A stretch of 64,000 bases of DNA from Alisma plantago-aquatica (GCA_963693085.1 OY856413.1:544134879-544198878); one strand, 5' to 3'. Shown: positions 36,118-48,064, counted from the first letter of the stretch. Notes: generated from the sequence alone by a model not told the origin. Numbers and translations: made by a program.

Positions 36118-38127
36118 ACCTGCCTACGCTCTGCCGATCGCCCTCGAGGTTGTCGCCGCTTTCACCCTCCCGCGTGTCATCCGCTAGTTTTGGTACATAA
36201 CATTGCCGACATATTTCCTTTTGTTTCACCCCCACCTTATGTATATGGAATCATCATTTACTATCTTAGTCATAGAATGACACATTCTTTTATGTTAAGA
36301 TTTACATCCCCTATTTTCCTTAGAAATAAGGTTTTATTCATAGATATAAAGTTAAGAAGGTACTACTCAAGTTTCATCTTTAACCCTTCCATATCACACT
36401 AGGCGATGTCAAGGCTTCATGATATTATTTACTGGAATTATCAATTTTAATATAATTATTATGCTATATGATTAACATCATACCAAGGTTGCATTATTTG
36501 AAAAGGTCTTGCATCACATGCTTTAATATTAGGGCTTCGCCCTATTATATGTGAGTTGTCACCACATTAGAAGCTTAGATTAAGAAGGATTGAGGTTAGA
36601 GACTATATTTTGTGATGATGCAATCTATGTTCCATAGATATCTTTATTTCAATCTAATGATTTCAGACAAATATATTTTTTTCATGTATGATGAGAGGGG
36701 GAAAAGGATATACTAAACCAATCTAATCATGATTTCAAATTTACCTATTTCATCTATGATATGATGGGAAAGAGAATATACTAAGGGAAGCTCATGACTT
36801 CAAACTTATATCTCTCATGCATGATATAGAGGGAAAGAGAATATACCAGGCCAATGTTATCATCATTTCAAACTTGGATATTACATGTATGATATAGGAA
36901 GCGAGTATAGAATAGATCAAGCTTCTATGAGTGACTCATCATAGTTTATACATACATCATCTATATAGCTCATGTGAGGTTTCTAGTATCCTATATTAAG
37001 AAAGAGAAGCGGAAGGAATGACATTTATGAGTATCTTATGCCCAAGGCACTTATTCTCAGAACCACAGTTCATATATCACCTCACGTGTAGCTAATTATG
37101 AGATTCACAAACATATCTCACTCAAGTGAGGACCTAAATCAATCAAAAGTATTTACTTTCTCATTTACCCATCATTTTTTTACCCCCAAGTCTCACATAT
37201 AGGATCGAATCATGCAAAAGTACTCAACTCATCTACTTAGGAGTAACAAAGCTTAGGACACATCATTTCACATGTATCTCATATTTTTCATAAGTTTTAG
37301 GGTAGGTCCTATGACCCTCTCCTTGTGGGCTTCACTCTCTCTGGAGTTCACCATGTAAGTTGTCCTAACACTGGAGGTCCTCCCTTGTAAAAGAGGTTGA
37401 GGCTCATGCATATTCAACCTTATATTAACTTAGATCATCTTAAATAAGAAAAGGGGATTCACTTTCATCATCAAGACCTATCTTAGAATATTCAAAATTG
37501 GGTTCAACTCATAATAACTTAATTCTTTATTAGGAAACGTATACCATCATAGATCAAAGTTACATAAGATTACACATGCTTACATAAATCAGTCATCTAC
37601 TCTAACTATCACGTATCCAATGAGGCTCTAGACATCTAATCTAGATCTACTCTCACTTCTAGATTGATGTCACTTCCTTTCACTTAGGTTGCATGAAAAC
37701 TAACTACTCTCCAATGTGAGGGGCACATTTTTATATTTACATATATATAATAAAATATTATATAGTTTTTCTCCAAGAAAGAAGATGTTAGAGAAAATTA
37801 TTGAGGCTCGAGCTGATTGGAAAACAAAACCAAATCAGCAAAACCGAGTGTCCTACACACAGTAGATAGTCCAGTTCCATTTAACCTAGTGAAATGGTGA
37901 GAACAAAGTGTAGACTAGTGTAGCTACCCAATACATATGAGCTATATATGTAAAGGGTTTTATACACTCATCTAAACATAGTTCACAAACATCTAGGTTC
38001 TAACCTAGAGGCTAAGTCACACCTTATTCCTATAGAACAACTTACTAAGTTTCTAGGGTTTAAAGTGAAAGGTTAATCTAGTTTTATGTTTCATGGTGAG
38101 CAATTGTTAGGTGTAGCTATTGTTCAT

Positions 38128-38139
38128 GCTCTGATACCA
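38128..38139 (-). other. Primer-binding site, tRNA-iMet (LARD copy 2)
   Basis: Minus strand TGGTATCAGAGC, 2 bp inside LTR-c, same spacing as in copy 1. Confidence 0.93.
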
Positions 38140-38141
38140 AC

Positions 38142-41126
38142 TGTAGCGTCCCCGGATTCTGCCGTCTCAAGACTTAGAAGGCATGTGAGGACAAATCCAA
38201 AAACGTTAGGTAGTATATACATGAACATACAACCATAACATACACCATAACATTTCTCAACATTCAACATGTAAATTATTACAAGATGACTTATTACAAC
38301 ATGAATTACAATTTTATATTGAAATAGATTTACAAGTCTATGAACATGTATGCTAATCAGGATCTACACAATACGTACAACCTGTACAACTTGCTCACAT
38401 CTTGTACTTTTGTCCAATGCTATTATGAACCTAAAACATACATGAAACAACGAATCAACACACATAGTGTTGAGTACATGGGTAGAAATATACATATATT
38501 TATGGTTTTCATAATTTGGAAAGAATTGCATAAAGAAATAAAGAAAATCATAGAAAACATTTCTTGATTAAGAGAAATACACCAATTTTATTCATTTTTC
38601 TAGATGAGTTGCATTACTAAGGTGGACTAGTACCAAAACATATAAATTGGGCCCATCCCCGTGTACCAAGTGCTCTAAGGAACTCCTCGTACACCTTGTG
38701 CTCTAGGGAGGTGTAATAGTCAACATTTATCCTTCCCTCGTAAGGGGGTTAATGGACACCTTAATAACTACAAATCATCTATTCATCATTTATGTTTCAA
38801 GTGAAAAAACACATAGTACTTCCAGTAACACTACATCCAAAATTTGCAAATAAAAGAGCATACATAGATGTCATGATTCAACCAAGAAAACCATAGTCAT
38901 ATAATTAAATAAACCCACGTACCTGAGTTCAAAGATTCCTAATGTGTTCATTATCATCTACTATTATAGCCACCACCTGATTAATAACAAGTAATCATCA
39001 TTAATACAAGGTTTACCAAAATTAATGGTGTTTTAGGTCCAAACTAGGGTTTAGTCAAACCTAGGTCAATATTATGTTAGGATGGTGTCTAGTATTTCAA
39101 GTATAATCCATATGTCATTATTAAGGTCTGGTAAAATTTTCATATTTTTCTGAGGATTTTCCTATTTTCTAGAATTAATAGCGGGTTAAAGAACCTAATT
39201 AGTCTTTAATCAAAAAAGGCTTAATATTGATCAATAAAATCAATATTGGAGTTAATATTTCGATGTTAAATGATACTAGGCTTCAAAAAAAAATTTCTCA
39301 GGTTTAATATTTAGCATTTCCTAACTATACCATTTAAATGAAGCATTCTCAACTAAATTAAATATCATCAATTTACATGTTTCAACAGTCCATTCTATAG
39401 TTTTATAAGAAATAGGGTATTTTTCTAGTTTTGCGGATATTTTTGGGGAATTTATTGCATAAGGGGTCTATTTTTAAAGGTATATACAAGATCTCAATTT
39501 TCTCTAAAAACAAAGAAATGAGTTACCTTTCATGAAATTCCATAGTCATTGGATCTCGCACCTAGGATTTGGATGAGCACCACATCAAGGCAAGTGGTCC
39601 TCTCCTTTCATCTTTACAGAGTCGGTTCAGTTCAGGGGGTAACTCGGTTGTATTGGCCCGGGGTCAAAACCCTCCCTCAGGCCCTCTCTCTTGCATCGCG
39701 ACCTAGATTCTCTGCAGGCTTCTAAATTGCCCCACTAGGTGCTCTTTCAGTGAGCAATATGCCTCCCTCCAAGCCGTCTCACCCATTGAACTAGATAAAA
39801 TGGGTTGCTTACATGTCCCCTTGAATCACCGGCACCGAGGTGTATCACAACAGGCTCTGAAGCCCAGATTCGAGATGGCTTCGTTGCATCTACTGCTCTT
39901 GTGGGCGAAGGAAGGGAAAATTCAGTCTCTTTGTACCCAAGCTCACACGCCAAGGTGACTGGAGAAATGGAAGACCTTCACAGATGCGTCTACCCCTTCA
40001 GCACCTCTTGAATAAGGTTGTGAGCCACCGTTGGGATGGGTCACAACGAGGAATCATGTAGCTGCCAACACCCACCTCGCAGGTAGATTAGTATCTCCAC
40101 CTCACCACCAATCCAGGAAAGTCTCCACGAGCATAGATCCTTAGACAGATCTGAGGGTCTCTCTCCTTATAGGCTATTGGGTCCCCTGGCACTGCGGAGG
40201 AAGGTTTCATCTCCCACTCCTCAAATGGGTCTGAGGCCTGAAATAGATATGGTTACCGTCTTAGTAGTACCAGAAGCCCTTAACATGTTGTTGTGCACCT
40301 CAACAACCTTGAAGTTGGGTATGAATCATTCTCTCAAAGGCTATAGGATGCTCCATAGACCAATCTTTCTCTTAAGCATAGATGCTTTCAAGAAATCTAT
40401 GTCTCCTCACTTCCTCAGTGCTCTGCCGCCTATCTGTAAAAGGCAATGGAGCAGCTGCGAGAGAGATGATTGTTCTGCCTCATCCATCCACTGAGAAGGG
40501 TGAGCAAAGTCTCATTATGTCCAATATACTATGTAGATCATTGTTAAGCATTAACAGTTCCCTTTGGTTGCTCCATCTTCATAGAATCTAAATGGTTCCT
40601 CAGTCGTGTTCTGTTCCTTCTTTCTCAGGAGGTTAGGAATGGCATGGGACTTATTTCGCCTCCCTTGAACTGGAAAGGGTGTCACACAGCACAGCGATAC
40701 AAGTGTCTATGTGACATATCACATAGTAGCAAACTTTCGTCTAAATTTAATGAGGTATTACTCATTTAATACACCTTCAAACCTCGATATAACTCAAATG
40801 CAAGGCCCTAATCCAAAGGAATATTAACCCAAGTTCTACAATGACTGGTATTAGGTGGTGACCAAGATTGGATTCAAAATACCATCAATGGAGGCATTAA
40901 ATCATTAGTGAATATGGTTTATTCCACATATTATTATTCTCATTATAGCTCCTAAAATCTCACCCAAAGAACCTCAAACAATCATCGATGCTCTATAATC
41001 GTATATGCCTCTCAAATTGGTTTGATATCGCTTCATTGTGGAAATAAATGATTTTGTCATCAATTGGTCACCCATTTATATCAATGTCATAATGGGTATC
41101 AAAACCCTAAAATCAAGGTCATCACA
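38142..41126 (-). repeat. LTR-c of the LARD-like element (5' LTR)
   Basis: Starts TGTAGCGTCCCC and ends ..GGTCATCACA, 2985 bp, followed by target duplication TCACC (41127-41131). It is collinear with LTR-b throughout and has the empty sites for LINE-1 and the plastid fragment. Confidence 0.9.
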
Positions 41127-41131
41127 TCACC

Positions 41132-41450
41132 TTAGTAGGAGACTTGATTTTGGTCTTACCCAATGTCTTCCTTTTGTACCTAGATGCCCCACATTTTGGA
41201 CATTCTTTAATATAGATATATTCCTTTTGAAACAGCACACAATCATTCGGTCATGCATGTATCTTTTTATCCTCCATTCCAATGGGGCACAATATGTTTT
41301 TGTTTCATATGTTGATATTGGAAGCTCATTGCCTTTAGGGAGAATTTCTTTTAGCGACGACAAAAAAAATTGCTCCATGAATTTTTAGGCTTCAGAGTAT
41401 ACAATCTCAACGCAACAATCAACTTCATAAACTTAGTACAATCTAAGTAT
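41132..41450 (-). pseudogene. TNP2-type transposase, middle piece of CACTA-2
   Basis: Minus-strand frame CTKFMKLIVALRLYTLKP then, after a frame change, FFLSSLKEILPKGNELPIST, YETK, IKRYMHDRMIVCCFKRN and NVQNVGHLGTKGRHWV. This is the TNP2 segment usually reading lpkgn.lP.s.YE.KK....l.I..CpnDC.L......LD.CP.C..SR, with the cysteines of the CxxC partly lost. The next residues P-T-K join across the LARD insertion to VMWYLP at 19931. The right side is cut at 41450 by the gypsy element with duplication AACAG. Confidence 0.83.
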
Positions 41451-42572
41451 AACAGTGTTATGACCCACTCCATGATTAACTAATAAATACCTTGAATTAT
41501 GTGAAAACATCTCAATTAGTGTTGATTATCATATTAAATATCATGGATAATCAAAATAAGTTAATATGTGAATCAATAGTTGAGTTTAAATCACCTGAGG
41601 CGACTAAGGATGACAATGTTGATTATTTAGTACATTAAGTTGAATCAAGCAATCACAGTTGTAAGTAGAGCTTTGATCCAATAGAATTGTCCATTTAGCA
41701 TGTTTTGCACTTTGAGGTTATAGAGAATTCCGTGCTTGAGAGTTTGCAAGAAAAATCACTCGAAACCGACTTCCGAGTCAAAAGATATGGACATTTGAGT
41801 GTTTTTGGACCTAGTTGTAATTTTCGGTTTTTGCTGGGTAATTTGCAGCCGGCCCCCTCTGCGACCTTGACCCTTATCCCTTCTTCCCCGATAGAACAGA
41901 GCGACCTCTTGAACGGTGGTGCTATCCAGCCCGATAGAAACAGCAGAGGGGATGCGTGCGGGCGATTTTTGGGCGATCTAGCAAGCAATCGAGCGACGTC
42001 CACCTCCCTTCCTCTTTCCTTCCCCTTCCCTTGCTCTACCCGCAACCCCAACCACCAGCTAGGGTGGCGCCCCAGTAGCTGCGGCAACCAGCAGGACGCT
42101 GACCAGCCAAGCAGTAGCTGAGGCCAGCTGCAAGGCATCGGCCAAGGGGTTTGGGCGAGCTAGCAGCACCAGGCCGCCGCCCGACTTCGGCTTGGAGCTT
42201 TGGGCGCGAAGAGCAGCACCCCATGTCATCATCACCAGGTCCGGCCAGCAGCTGCAGCTGTGCGAACCAGTGGCTGGGAGCTCTCCTGGGTGTGGCCAAC
42301 ACCAAGGAACGAAGCCTTAACCTCGGCTAGGAGGTCTAAACAAGAAACCACCGTCAATTAAGCCTGGATCAACACATAGCTACGGAATCTGGTTGAGCGT
42401 GGAGTTCCTGTTGCATCCAGTTCGTGAACAGGAACAGTAGGAAGCTAATCCAAGGTGCAGACAACAAACCAACAGCCCTAGTTCTTGATTCGGCTTTAGT
42501 CGAATTCATCTTCAATAAGTGTAAGATACTGTTCCATTGCAACAGGTTTACTTTAGATTTCAGTATGTACAC

Positions 42573-42755
42573 CGATCGGCCGAGTTGCATATCATTCGGC
42601 CGAGTTTCTTTATTAGATTAACAAACAGCATTTTGATCGGCCGAATTGGGTATGATTCGGCCGAGTTTGCCTTTATAGGAAATCAATCAGGGTTTGGATC
42701 GGCCGAGTTTCCTAGAGTGGATCGGCCGAGTTCCCAGTTTGGTCGGCCGAGTTCC
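42573..42755 (+). repeat. Array of (A/G)TCGGCCGAGTT motifs, LTR copy 1
   Basis: Seven copies of TCGGCCGAGTT or a one-base variant, spaced about 15-45 bp, each containing the palindrome CGGCCG. The 3' LTR has eight copies at 49194-49395. Related palindromic pairs lie in the interior (45366-45390, 45551-45577). Confidence 0.9.
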
Positions 42756-43141
42756 AGAAGTGTGAGTAGTAGTTCATTCAGTAATCATTATTTAACTCAA
42801 TTAAAATGTTTAATTGCTTCTGTATCAGTTAGTATAACTTCTAAACAGTGTAGTACATACAATAGAGTACGTTAGTTGAATTGGAACTTGAATTACTTAA
42901 TATGATTAGTGAAAATGATAAAATTTTCCTGTATTATAAGTGTTATGTATTTGCTGATTTAAAAATAGATGTTTAGCATCGAAAGTGGATAAATGATACT
43001 GAAACATGTTTAATGATGATAATGAATATATATTTGCTTCATGTATTATTCAGATTGTGCAATATACATGAAATGTGATATTCCTGTTTAAATGTTTATT
43101 TGTTAATCAGTTAATAGACCTAGGTGCCCTAACACCGTAGA

Positions 43142-43320
43142 ACCCCTAAAAGAAGGTCTGTTTCTTAGGGGTGAAACTCGTGTTGCAACATCATCCGTGC
43201 TTGTGTCACGGACAAACGAGGAAAGAGAGACAGTGTCTAATAACAATCGTGCTTGTGTCACGATGGCACTGGGAAAAAGAAAACTTGGTTATCTAACACC
43301 ATTCGTGCTTGTGTCACGAA
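43142..43320 (+). other. Cluster of four predicted hairpins, LTR copy 1
   Basis: One stem ACCCCTAA/TTAGGGGT (43142-43172), then three 19-nt hairpins with the same 7-base loop CTTGTGT: TCCGTG/CACGGA (43194-43212), ATCGTG/CACGAT (43246-43264) and TTCGTG/CACGAA (43302-43320). The outer stem bases differ between hairpins but stay paired. The 3' LTR has the same cluster at 49836-49962. Confidence 0.85.
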
Positions 43321-44250
43321 GGTAACCCTGTGAGACCCTCCGCCGGTGTACTCAGGTTAAAGGAGGAGTCTGGTACACTCAGAGTAGTGCTTTGACGCCG
43401 TAGAGCCTATGTTTCTGGCCGGAGAGCCAGGGGTCCTGTAGCAGAGCAGGGCTGGCGTCAGACTTAGCATTTCCCGGGTGTGTCGCTAAGTCTTGTACAG
43501 TGGGATCGTAGCATGAACTTGCTGCGGATCTTTATATGCAGAGTACACTGCATATGATTAGGGCATAATAAAATAAATATGAGATCATATAGGATCACAG
43601 TAAATTTAAAGTATTCTAACTTGTGTGCTATTTCTTTATATCTGATTATCTGTTCAAATTATGTGCTATTGCGTGAAATGTGATTATATTCTGCAAATCT
43701 GATATGTTATTAGAACTGTCTTGCTTAGTTCTGCATTTATGTTTAATTTCAATTTATAAACCTGATGAGTTGTTTAGTGATAACTAAGTGAAATGCTATT
43801 CACTGAGCGAGTAGGCTCATACCTCTACTCAAAACATTTTCAGGTTATTATCAGCAGCAGGAAATATGAAGGATCCTTTCATCCTATCGCTTAGTCTGTA
43901 GAAGGTATATGTAGTTAGTAGTTAGAGGTCTCTTAGTCCATTCCCCTCGATCTTCGAGACAAGGTGTGAGTGAGAGAGAGAATGTGTACAGAGATGTAAA
44001 TTAACTGTTATGCTTTATTTTATGTCGGACAATGTAATATGTTGTAGACTCTATTTATATTGCTAGTCAGTTTATTAAAGATGCTTCCGTAGTTTGTTTA
44101 GTTTCATTTTACAGCATAAATCAGATTTTTCTATTAATATCTTTAAAATGTTTTAAAAAGTTAAGAGTGGTTGGCTTATGTGTAAATCCCATCCTGTTGC
44201 GTCCTAATCTTGTGGTTTGTGGTTAATGTGAGATTGGGGCGTGACAATTT

Positions 44251-44262
44251 TGGTATCAGAGC
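44251..44262 (+). other. Primer-binding site, tRNA-iMet
   Basis: TGGTATCAGAGC, 4 bp downstream of the 5' LTR (ATTT spacer). Confidence 0.95.
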
Positions 44263-46189
44263 TTTGGTTTGAGTACATAGTTACTCAAGGTCAGGGGACG
44301 ATAAGAGACCAATAGGATTAAGGTTTAGGTGTCTTTCTTCAATCTGTAATTTTCTAACAGGAAGTGTTCTGTTATATTATTGCAGATAGCAGGAAGAGGA
44401 TGTGGTCACGAGAATCAAGTAATGAGCTTAAGATGAGTCGTTAAGAATCATTAGGGTCAAAAGATAAGGTTATAAGTAAGACGAATAATGAATGATGTGT
44501 TTTAGCTCTGGAAGGTCTGAGTGTTTAGATACCCTGGCCAGGTGTATGAATACTTCGATTGACCAGTATCAAGCTACTCTGTCTGTTCTTCTCTGGATGC
44601 CCTGGCCAGGTATGCAGAGGAAAGATAGGCTAGAGAGAAAACCCTAGAAATCTTAGGGTTAAGAGATCAGAAATTAATAAAGGAATAAGAGATTACATAT
44701 AAGATGCGATTCAACTCTTGTTTATCATTGTTTATTTGATTTAAAGATCACTAGAAATGCTTTTATATGCATGAAATGAAATTTTCAGTTTGTAAAGTAA
44801 ACATGATTCTTTTATATTGTTGTGTCATGAAGTGAATTGTTTAATGTTTGTTTTCTTTGTATTAAAGTAGACCCGAAATTATGTTTAATTGAGTTTTCCC
44901 TAAGTGTATATTCTTTCCACATGTTTAAGATTAATAGGGGTTGATTAATCCTGAGTAGCTCTTGGCTTCAGGACTACAGGTTCGGCCTGGTCCGGCTGGC
45001 AGGATGCGTTACTGGGATCTAACGACTTCTATTAACAGTAAAATAAGAATAGACTCTGGATGATTTAGACCCATAACATAGTGAGAATGTATATACACTA
45101 GGATGTTTTAATTATGATAAGAAGTCTAAGTGTTCTTTTGTCTTGAGAATTAGGGTTTGATAAACATAAACCCAAATCGGCCCAAAAATAGGATTTTAAT
45201 GATACATGAATACAGAATTTGATAAGTAGAATGTCTCACTAAATGGTTTTTAGTATTTTATGTGTAACTCTGATTTAGCTCAATTTTGGATGTGATTTGT
45301 ATATATAAAATGTAAACAACATTGGAAAATATCAGAATTTTTGAAGAATGTTCTTACCTGTTTATCAGCCGAGTTTCAAACTCGACCGATCACATTTTCT
45401 GAATAATATAGCAGTGTGATAATTGAATTTTATTTTTTTATTGGTATATCCAATTGATCTAAAATTTTAACTGTGCTTGAAAAATACAATTTTAGACACT
45501 CTGTTAAATTGGTGAAATTTTTGGATGACTTTTGACCTCTACAGTAAGGGTGTCGGCCGAGTTTGTAACTCAGCCGAACCTGCTGCAGACTGCAATATAG
45601 CAGTGCACTGTTCGATTTTTAATTAATTATTGGTAACTTGAAATTATCTGAAATTTTTACTGAAGGTCTGTAACTTCATTAGGTATAATATATAAAATTT
45701 CCAGAATTTTTGGAGCTTCTGTTAGCCATTTAATAAATGAATTACAGAAACTATTATGAAAACTGAATTTTCAGCTAATATAATTAAAGTTGAGTGTTGG
45801 GTTAATATGCTATTGACCCAAGCAACTCAAATTGATCTATATGATCGATCACACATACACACAATAAAGCTATGTTACTGATATAGACCAAAACCCTAGA
45901 ATGATTAAAGTTGTAGTAGTTTAAGGGATATCATTAGTGATGTAACCTTGAATACTAGTAACCTTGTAAAATAAGACCTTGAGATTTATTCTATGAAAAG
46001 TAAACTGGCTTTGATAGTGATCTAGGGTTTTGAGGTAGATAATCTGAACGGTACCTGAGCAACATGTAATGACTTAGAGAAAAGAATAAGACTTAAACTT
46101 GAAATATAACAATAAGAGAGTAGCATAGAAAGCGGAGTATTATCCGATATATGATATAAAGATAGCTGATGAAGTTCATGTTTTTAAGA
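44263..46189 (+). other. Element interior, non-coding replacement of gag and RT
   Basis: AT-rich sequence with no frame of note where gag, protease and RT should be. CCCTGGCCAGGT(G/A)T occurs twice (near 44530 and 44600). Near 45366-45390 and 45551-45577 lie imperfect palindromes built from the LTR motif (CAGCCGAGTTT..ACTCGACCGA; TCGGCCGAGTT..AACTCAGCCGA). Confidence 0.7.
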
Positions 46190-46950
46190 TATGGCGTCAC
46201 TATCTTTATGATGTGACAATAGATTATCACCCTGGTAAAGAGAATATGGTGGCTGATGCTTTCAGCAAAAAATCAAGTTCAACAGTTAATGCATTCTCTA
46301 TGGCAGGTTTCAATAGAGACTTGTTAGTAGAAATGTGGAAATTAAACTTAGACTTAGGGGTGACAGCACAGAGTGGTTTGATTGCACAGATGCAAGTCAA
46401 GCCTACATTTTATGATCAGATCAAGGAACTACTATAGGGTGATAGTGAGTTAAACCAGACTATGCATGACATGTTGTGTGTACCTCGAGATAGTGTAAAA
46501 TTCTTTTAAGGGGAAAAGGCTGAAAGAAAAGATTTTTATGGAAGTGTATGTATTGATGAATGCTATGCTTTCAGGAAACACTAAGATGTATATGAATCTC
46601 AAGAGGTTGAAATGGATGGTCAGATATGCAGAAGGATGTAGCTGAGTACGTGGTTAAAAGTAGTGTGTATCAGTAGGTTAAGGATGAACCCTAGAAATCT
46701 ATAGCTACCTTGTAATCTTTTTCTATGCTGGAATGGGAGTGGGAATTTATCACAATGGATTTTGTGGTAAGATTACCCAGGACACCTAGAGGTTGTGATT
46801 TGATATGAATGATTGTGGATAGACTAATTTAGTCTGCTCGCTTTCTTCATATTAAGTCAACCTTTGGTGCCTCAAAACTTGACTAAGATACATGGATAAA
46901 ATAATTAAGTTGCCTGGTAATCCAGTTTCAATCATATCATATTGAGTTTA
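46170..46950 (+). pseudogene. Remnant of RNase H and integrase
   Basis: FKIWRHYLY runs straight into DVTIDYHPGKENMVADAFSK, both Tekay RNase H motifs, but the 35-40 residues normally between them are missing, so a deletion joined them in frame. The 46213-46437 stretch continues through the linker to a stop. Beyond it, in shifting frames, come the integrase entry (MYMNLKRLKWMV, with the HHCC zinc region broken), EWEFITMDFVVRLPRTPRG-like core sequence and VSIIS. No catalytic D-D-E set is complete. Confidence 0.82.
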
Positions 46951-48064
46951 GAAATGCACCACTGATAATGGTACGGTTTGAGAATGAACCCAGAAAACAC
47001 AGATTTGGTAAATCATTAGATGCACGATTTCAAGCTAGCAAGACAGCATTAAAATATATAAATAAACCTAATTGCATACTTCCTGTTATGTTAATGTGCA
47101 TGACTTAACATTTACATGAATTGGCGCATTTCTCTGAGGTATCATTAGAAATTCTCAAGTACTAATAATTATTTGTGATATGATACGTAAATAACTCTTA
47201 ATTGAGTTATGTGATGCATAAACCAGGAATTTGGTTAATATGCACGTACTTCGAGAAATTTCAGATAATTGATAAATATTACAGATGGTTTCTTATAGGT
47301 GAAGTAAATTACACTTATTGGTGTAATAAGATGTTCAATTACATAAATTCAGTATGTATGTGCCAAAATTGATTGAGTTTGAAATATTTATGAATTTTTA
47401 ATCTGTCTGCATGCATGATATAAAGATTACTCAGTAATTACAAAGATTTTGAAATATACTGCTCTGCCAGTTTTAGAATGATATCATATTGTGATTTGAA
47501 TTGCAATCAAACATATGAGATAACGGAAACCCTAAGAAAAGGGTATTGCCATGTGATTAGTGAATGAGATAACCCTAAGAGTAGGGTGTTGGCATGTGAT
47601 GAATGAACAAGGCAAATAAAACCCTAAGGATAGGGTGTACGATGAATCAAGTATCTTGATATCAATTTTCATTATAAGATGTGATGATGTTTAACAGTTA
47701 AATTGCATGATTTTTAGTATAAACTGCCAAATTGACATGCATTCTGTTTATTTAAGAATTTTAGTTTGTTTGCATGTATAGTATAATAATTTCTTGGTAA
47801 TTACCATAAATTGAGATACTGTTATAACAGTTCTGGAAAGACAATGTCTTGTGGGTTGATCTGGAATTAGATCAAATGTATCCTAGGTTAAGGGACCTAT
47901 ACAGATGGTTGATCAGAGGATCAAGAAACTCACGAATTGTGAGATACCATTAGTGATAGTTTTGTGGAGAAATCTTAACCTAGAGGGAGCTACGTAGGAA
48001 TACAAGTCAGAAATGAGTAACACGTTTCCTTTCTCTTTTAAGAATTTCGGGACGAAATTCTTTT
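46951..48064 (+). other. Element 3' interior, non-coding
   Basis: AT-rich, no frame over 60 codons. Two short near-repeats with TAAGAGTAGGGTGTTGGCATG or ACCCTAAGGATAGGGTGTA lie at 47525-47640. It ends with TTTCGGGACGAAATTC (48046-48060), the conserved box after chromovirus integrase. Confidence 0.75.

Larger units (their letters stand above)
30936..36229 (-). mobile_element. LINE-2: nearly full-length L1-type LINE
   Basis: About 5.3 kb on the minus strand. The 3' end is a short poly-T on the plus strand (30937-30943), the 5' end lies near 36229, and both are next to CCCCACC (30929-30935 and 36230-36236), a probable 7-bp target duplication; region 1 of the host element has the uninterrupted sequence near 25840. 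It carries ORF1 (36117-34548) and ORF2 (34588-31047). Unlike LINE-1 it has no RNase H domain after the zinc-binding region, so the two LINEs are different families. Confidence 0.9.
30741..38141 (-). other. LARD internal region 2, interrupted by LINE-2
   Basis: Left part 30741-30935 and right part 36237-38141 together give 2.1 kb collinear with region 1. The left part keeps the chromovirus box GAATTTCAAGGACGAAATTCC on the minus strand, better preserved than in region 1. The right part ends in the primer site. No coding frame belongs to the element itself. Confidence 0.82.
19937..41126 (-). mobile_element. Non-autonomous LTR retrotransposon (LARD-like) with three LTRs in tandem
   Basis: Bounded by TCACC (19932-19936 and 41127-41131), inserted in the TNP2 gene. 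Layout on the plus strand: LTR-a 19937-25646, internal 25647-27723, LTR-b 27724-30740, internal 30741-38141, LTR-c 38142-41126. Both internal parts are about 2.1 kb after removing a LINE, lack gag and pol, and end at an initiator-Met primer site. Next to LTR-a and LTR-b both keep the chromovirus 3'-end box (minus strand GAATTTCAAGGA(C/T)GAAATTCC), so the element derives from a gypsy chromovirus that lost its coding region. One target duplication for three LTRs points to recombination between LTRs of two copies. Confidence 0.87.
41456..44246 (+). repeat. 5' LTR of the Tekay-like element
   Basis: 2791 bp, TG..CA. Parts in order: AT-rich head, a GC-rich segment at 41850-42310, a CGGCCGAGTT motif array (42573-42755), AT-rich sequence, a cluster of hairpins (43142-43320), GCCGGAGAGCCAGGGGTCC (43420-43440), and a 3' region before ..GCGTGACA. 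The GC-rich segment has CCCGATAGAACAGAGC, also found near 57105-57120 in the large solo LTR, so the families share ancestry. Small frames on either strand here are not genes. Confidence 0.95.

Noticed and set aside
41695..42305. Several overlapping frames on both strands in the GC-rich part of the 2.8-kb LTR, repeated at 48317-48952
   Set aside because: Both strands are open at once, the two copies simply reflect LTR duplication, and no frame matches a known protein.
43194..43320. Evenly spaced hairpin repeats that could suggest a CRISPR array
   Set aside because: Only three units, unequal spacers, inside a plant LTR, with no cas genes; the setting is eukaryotic.
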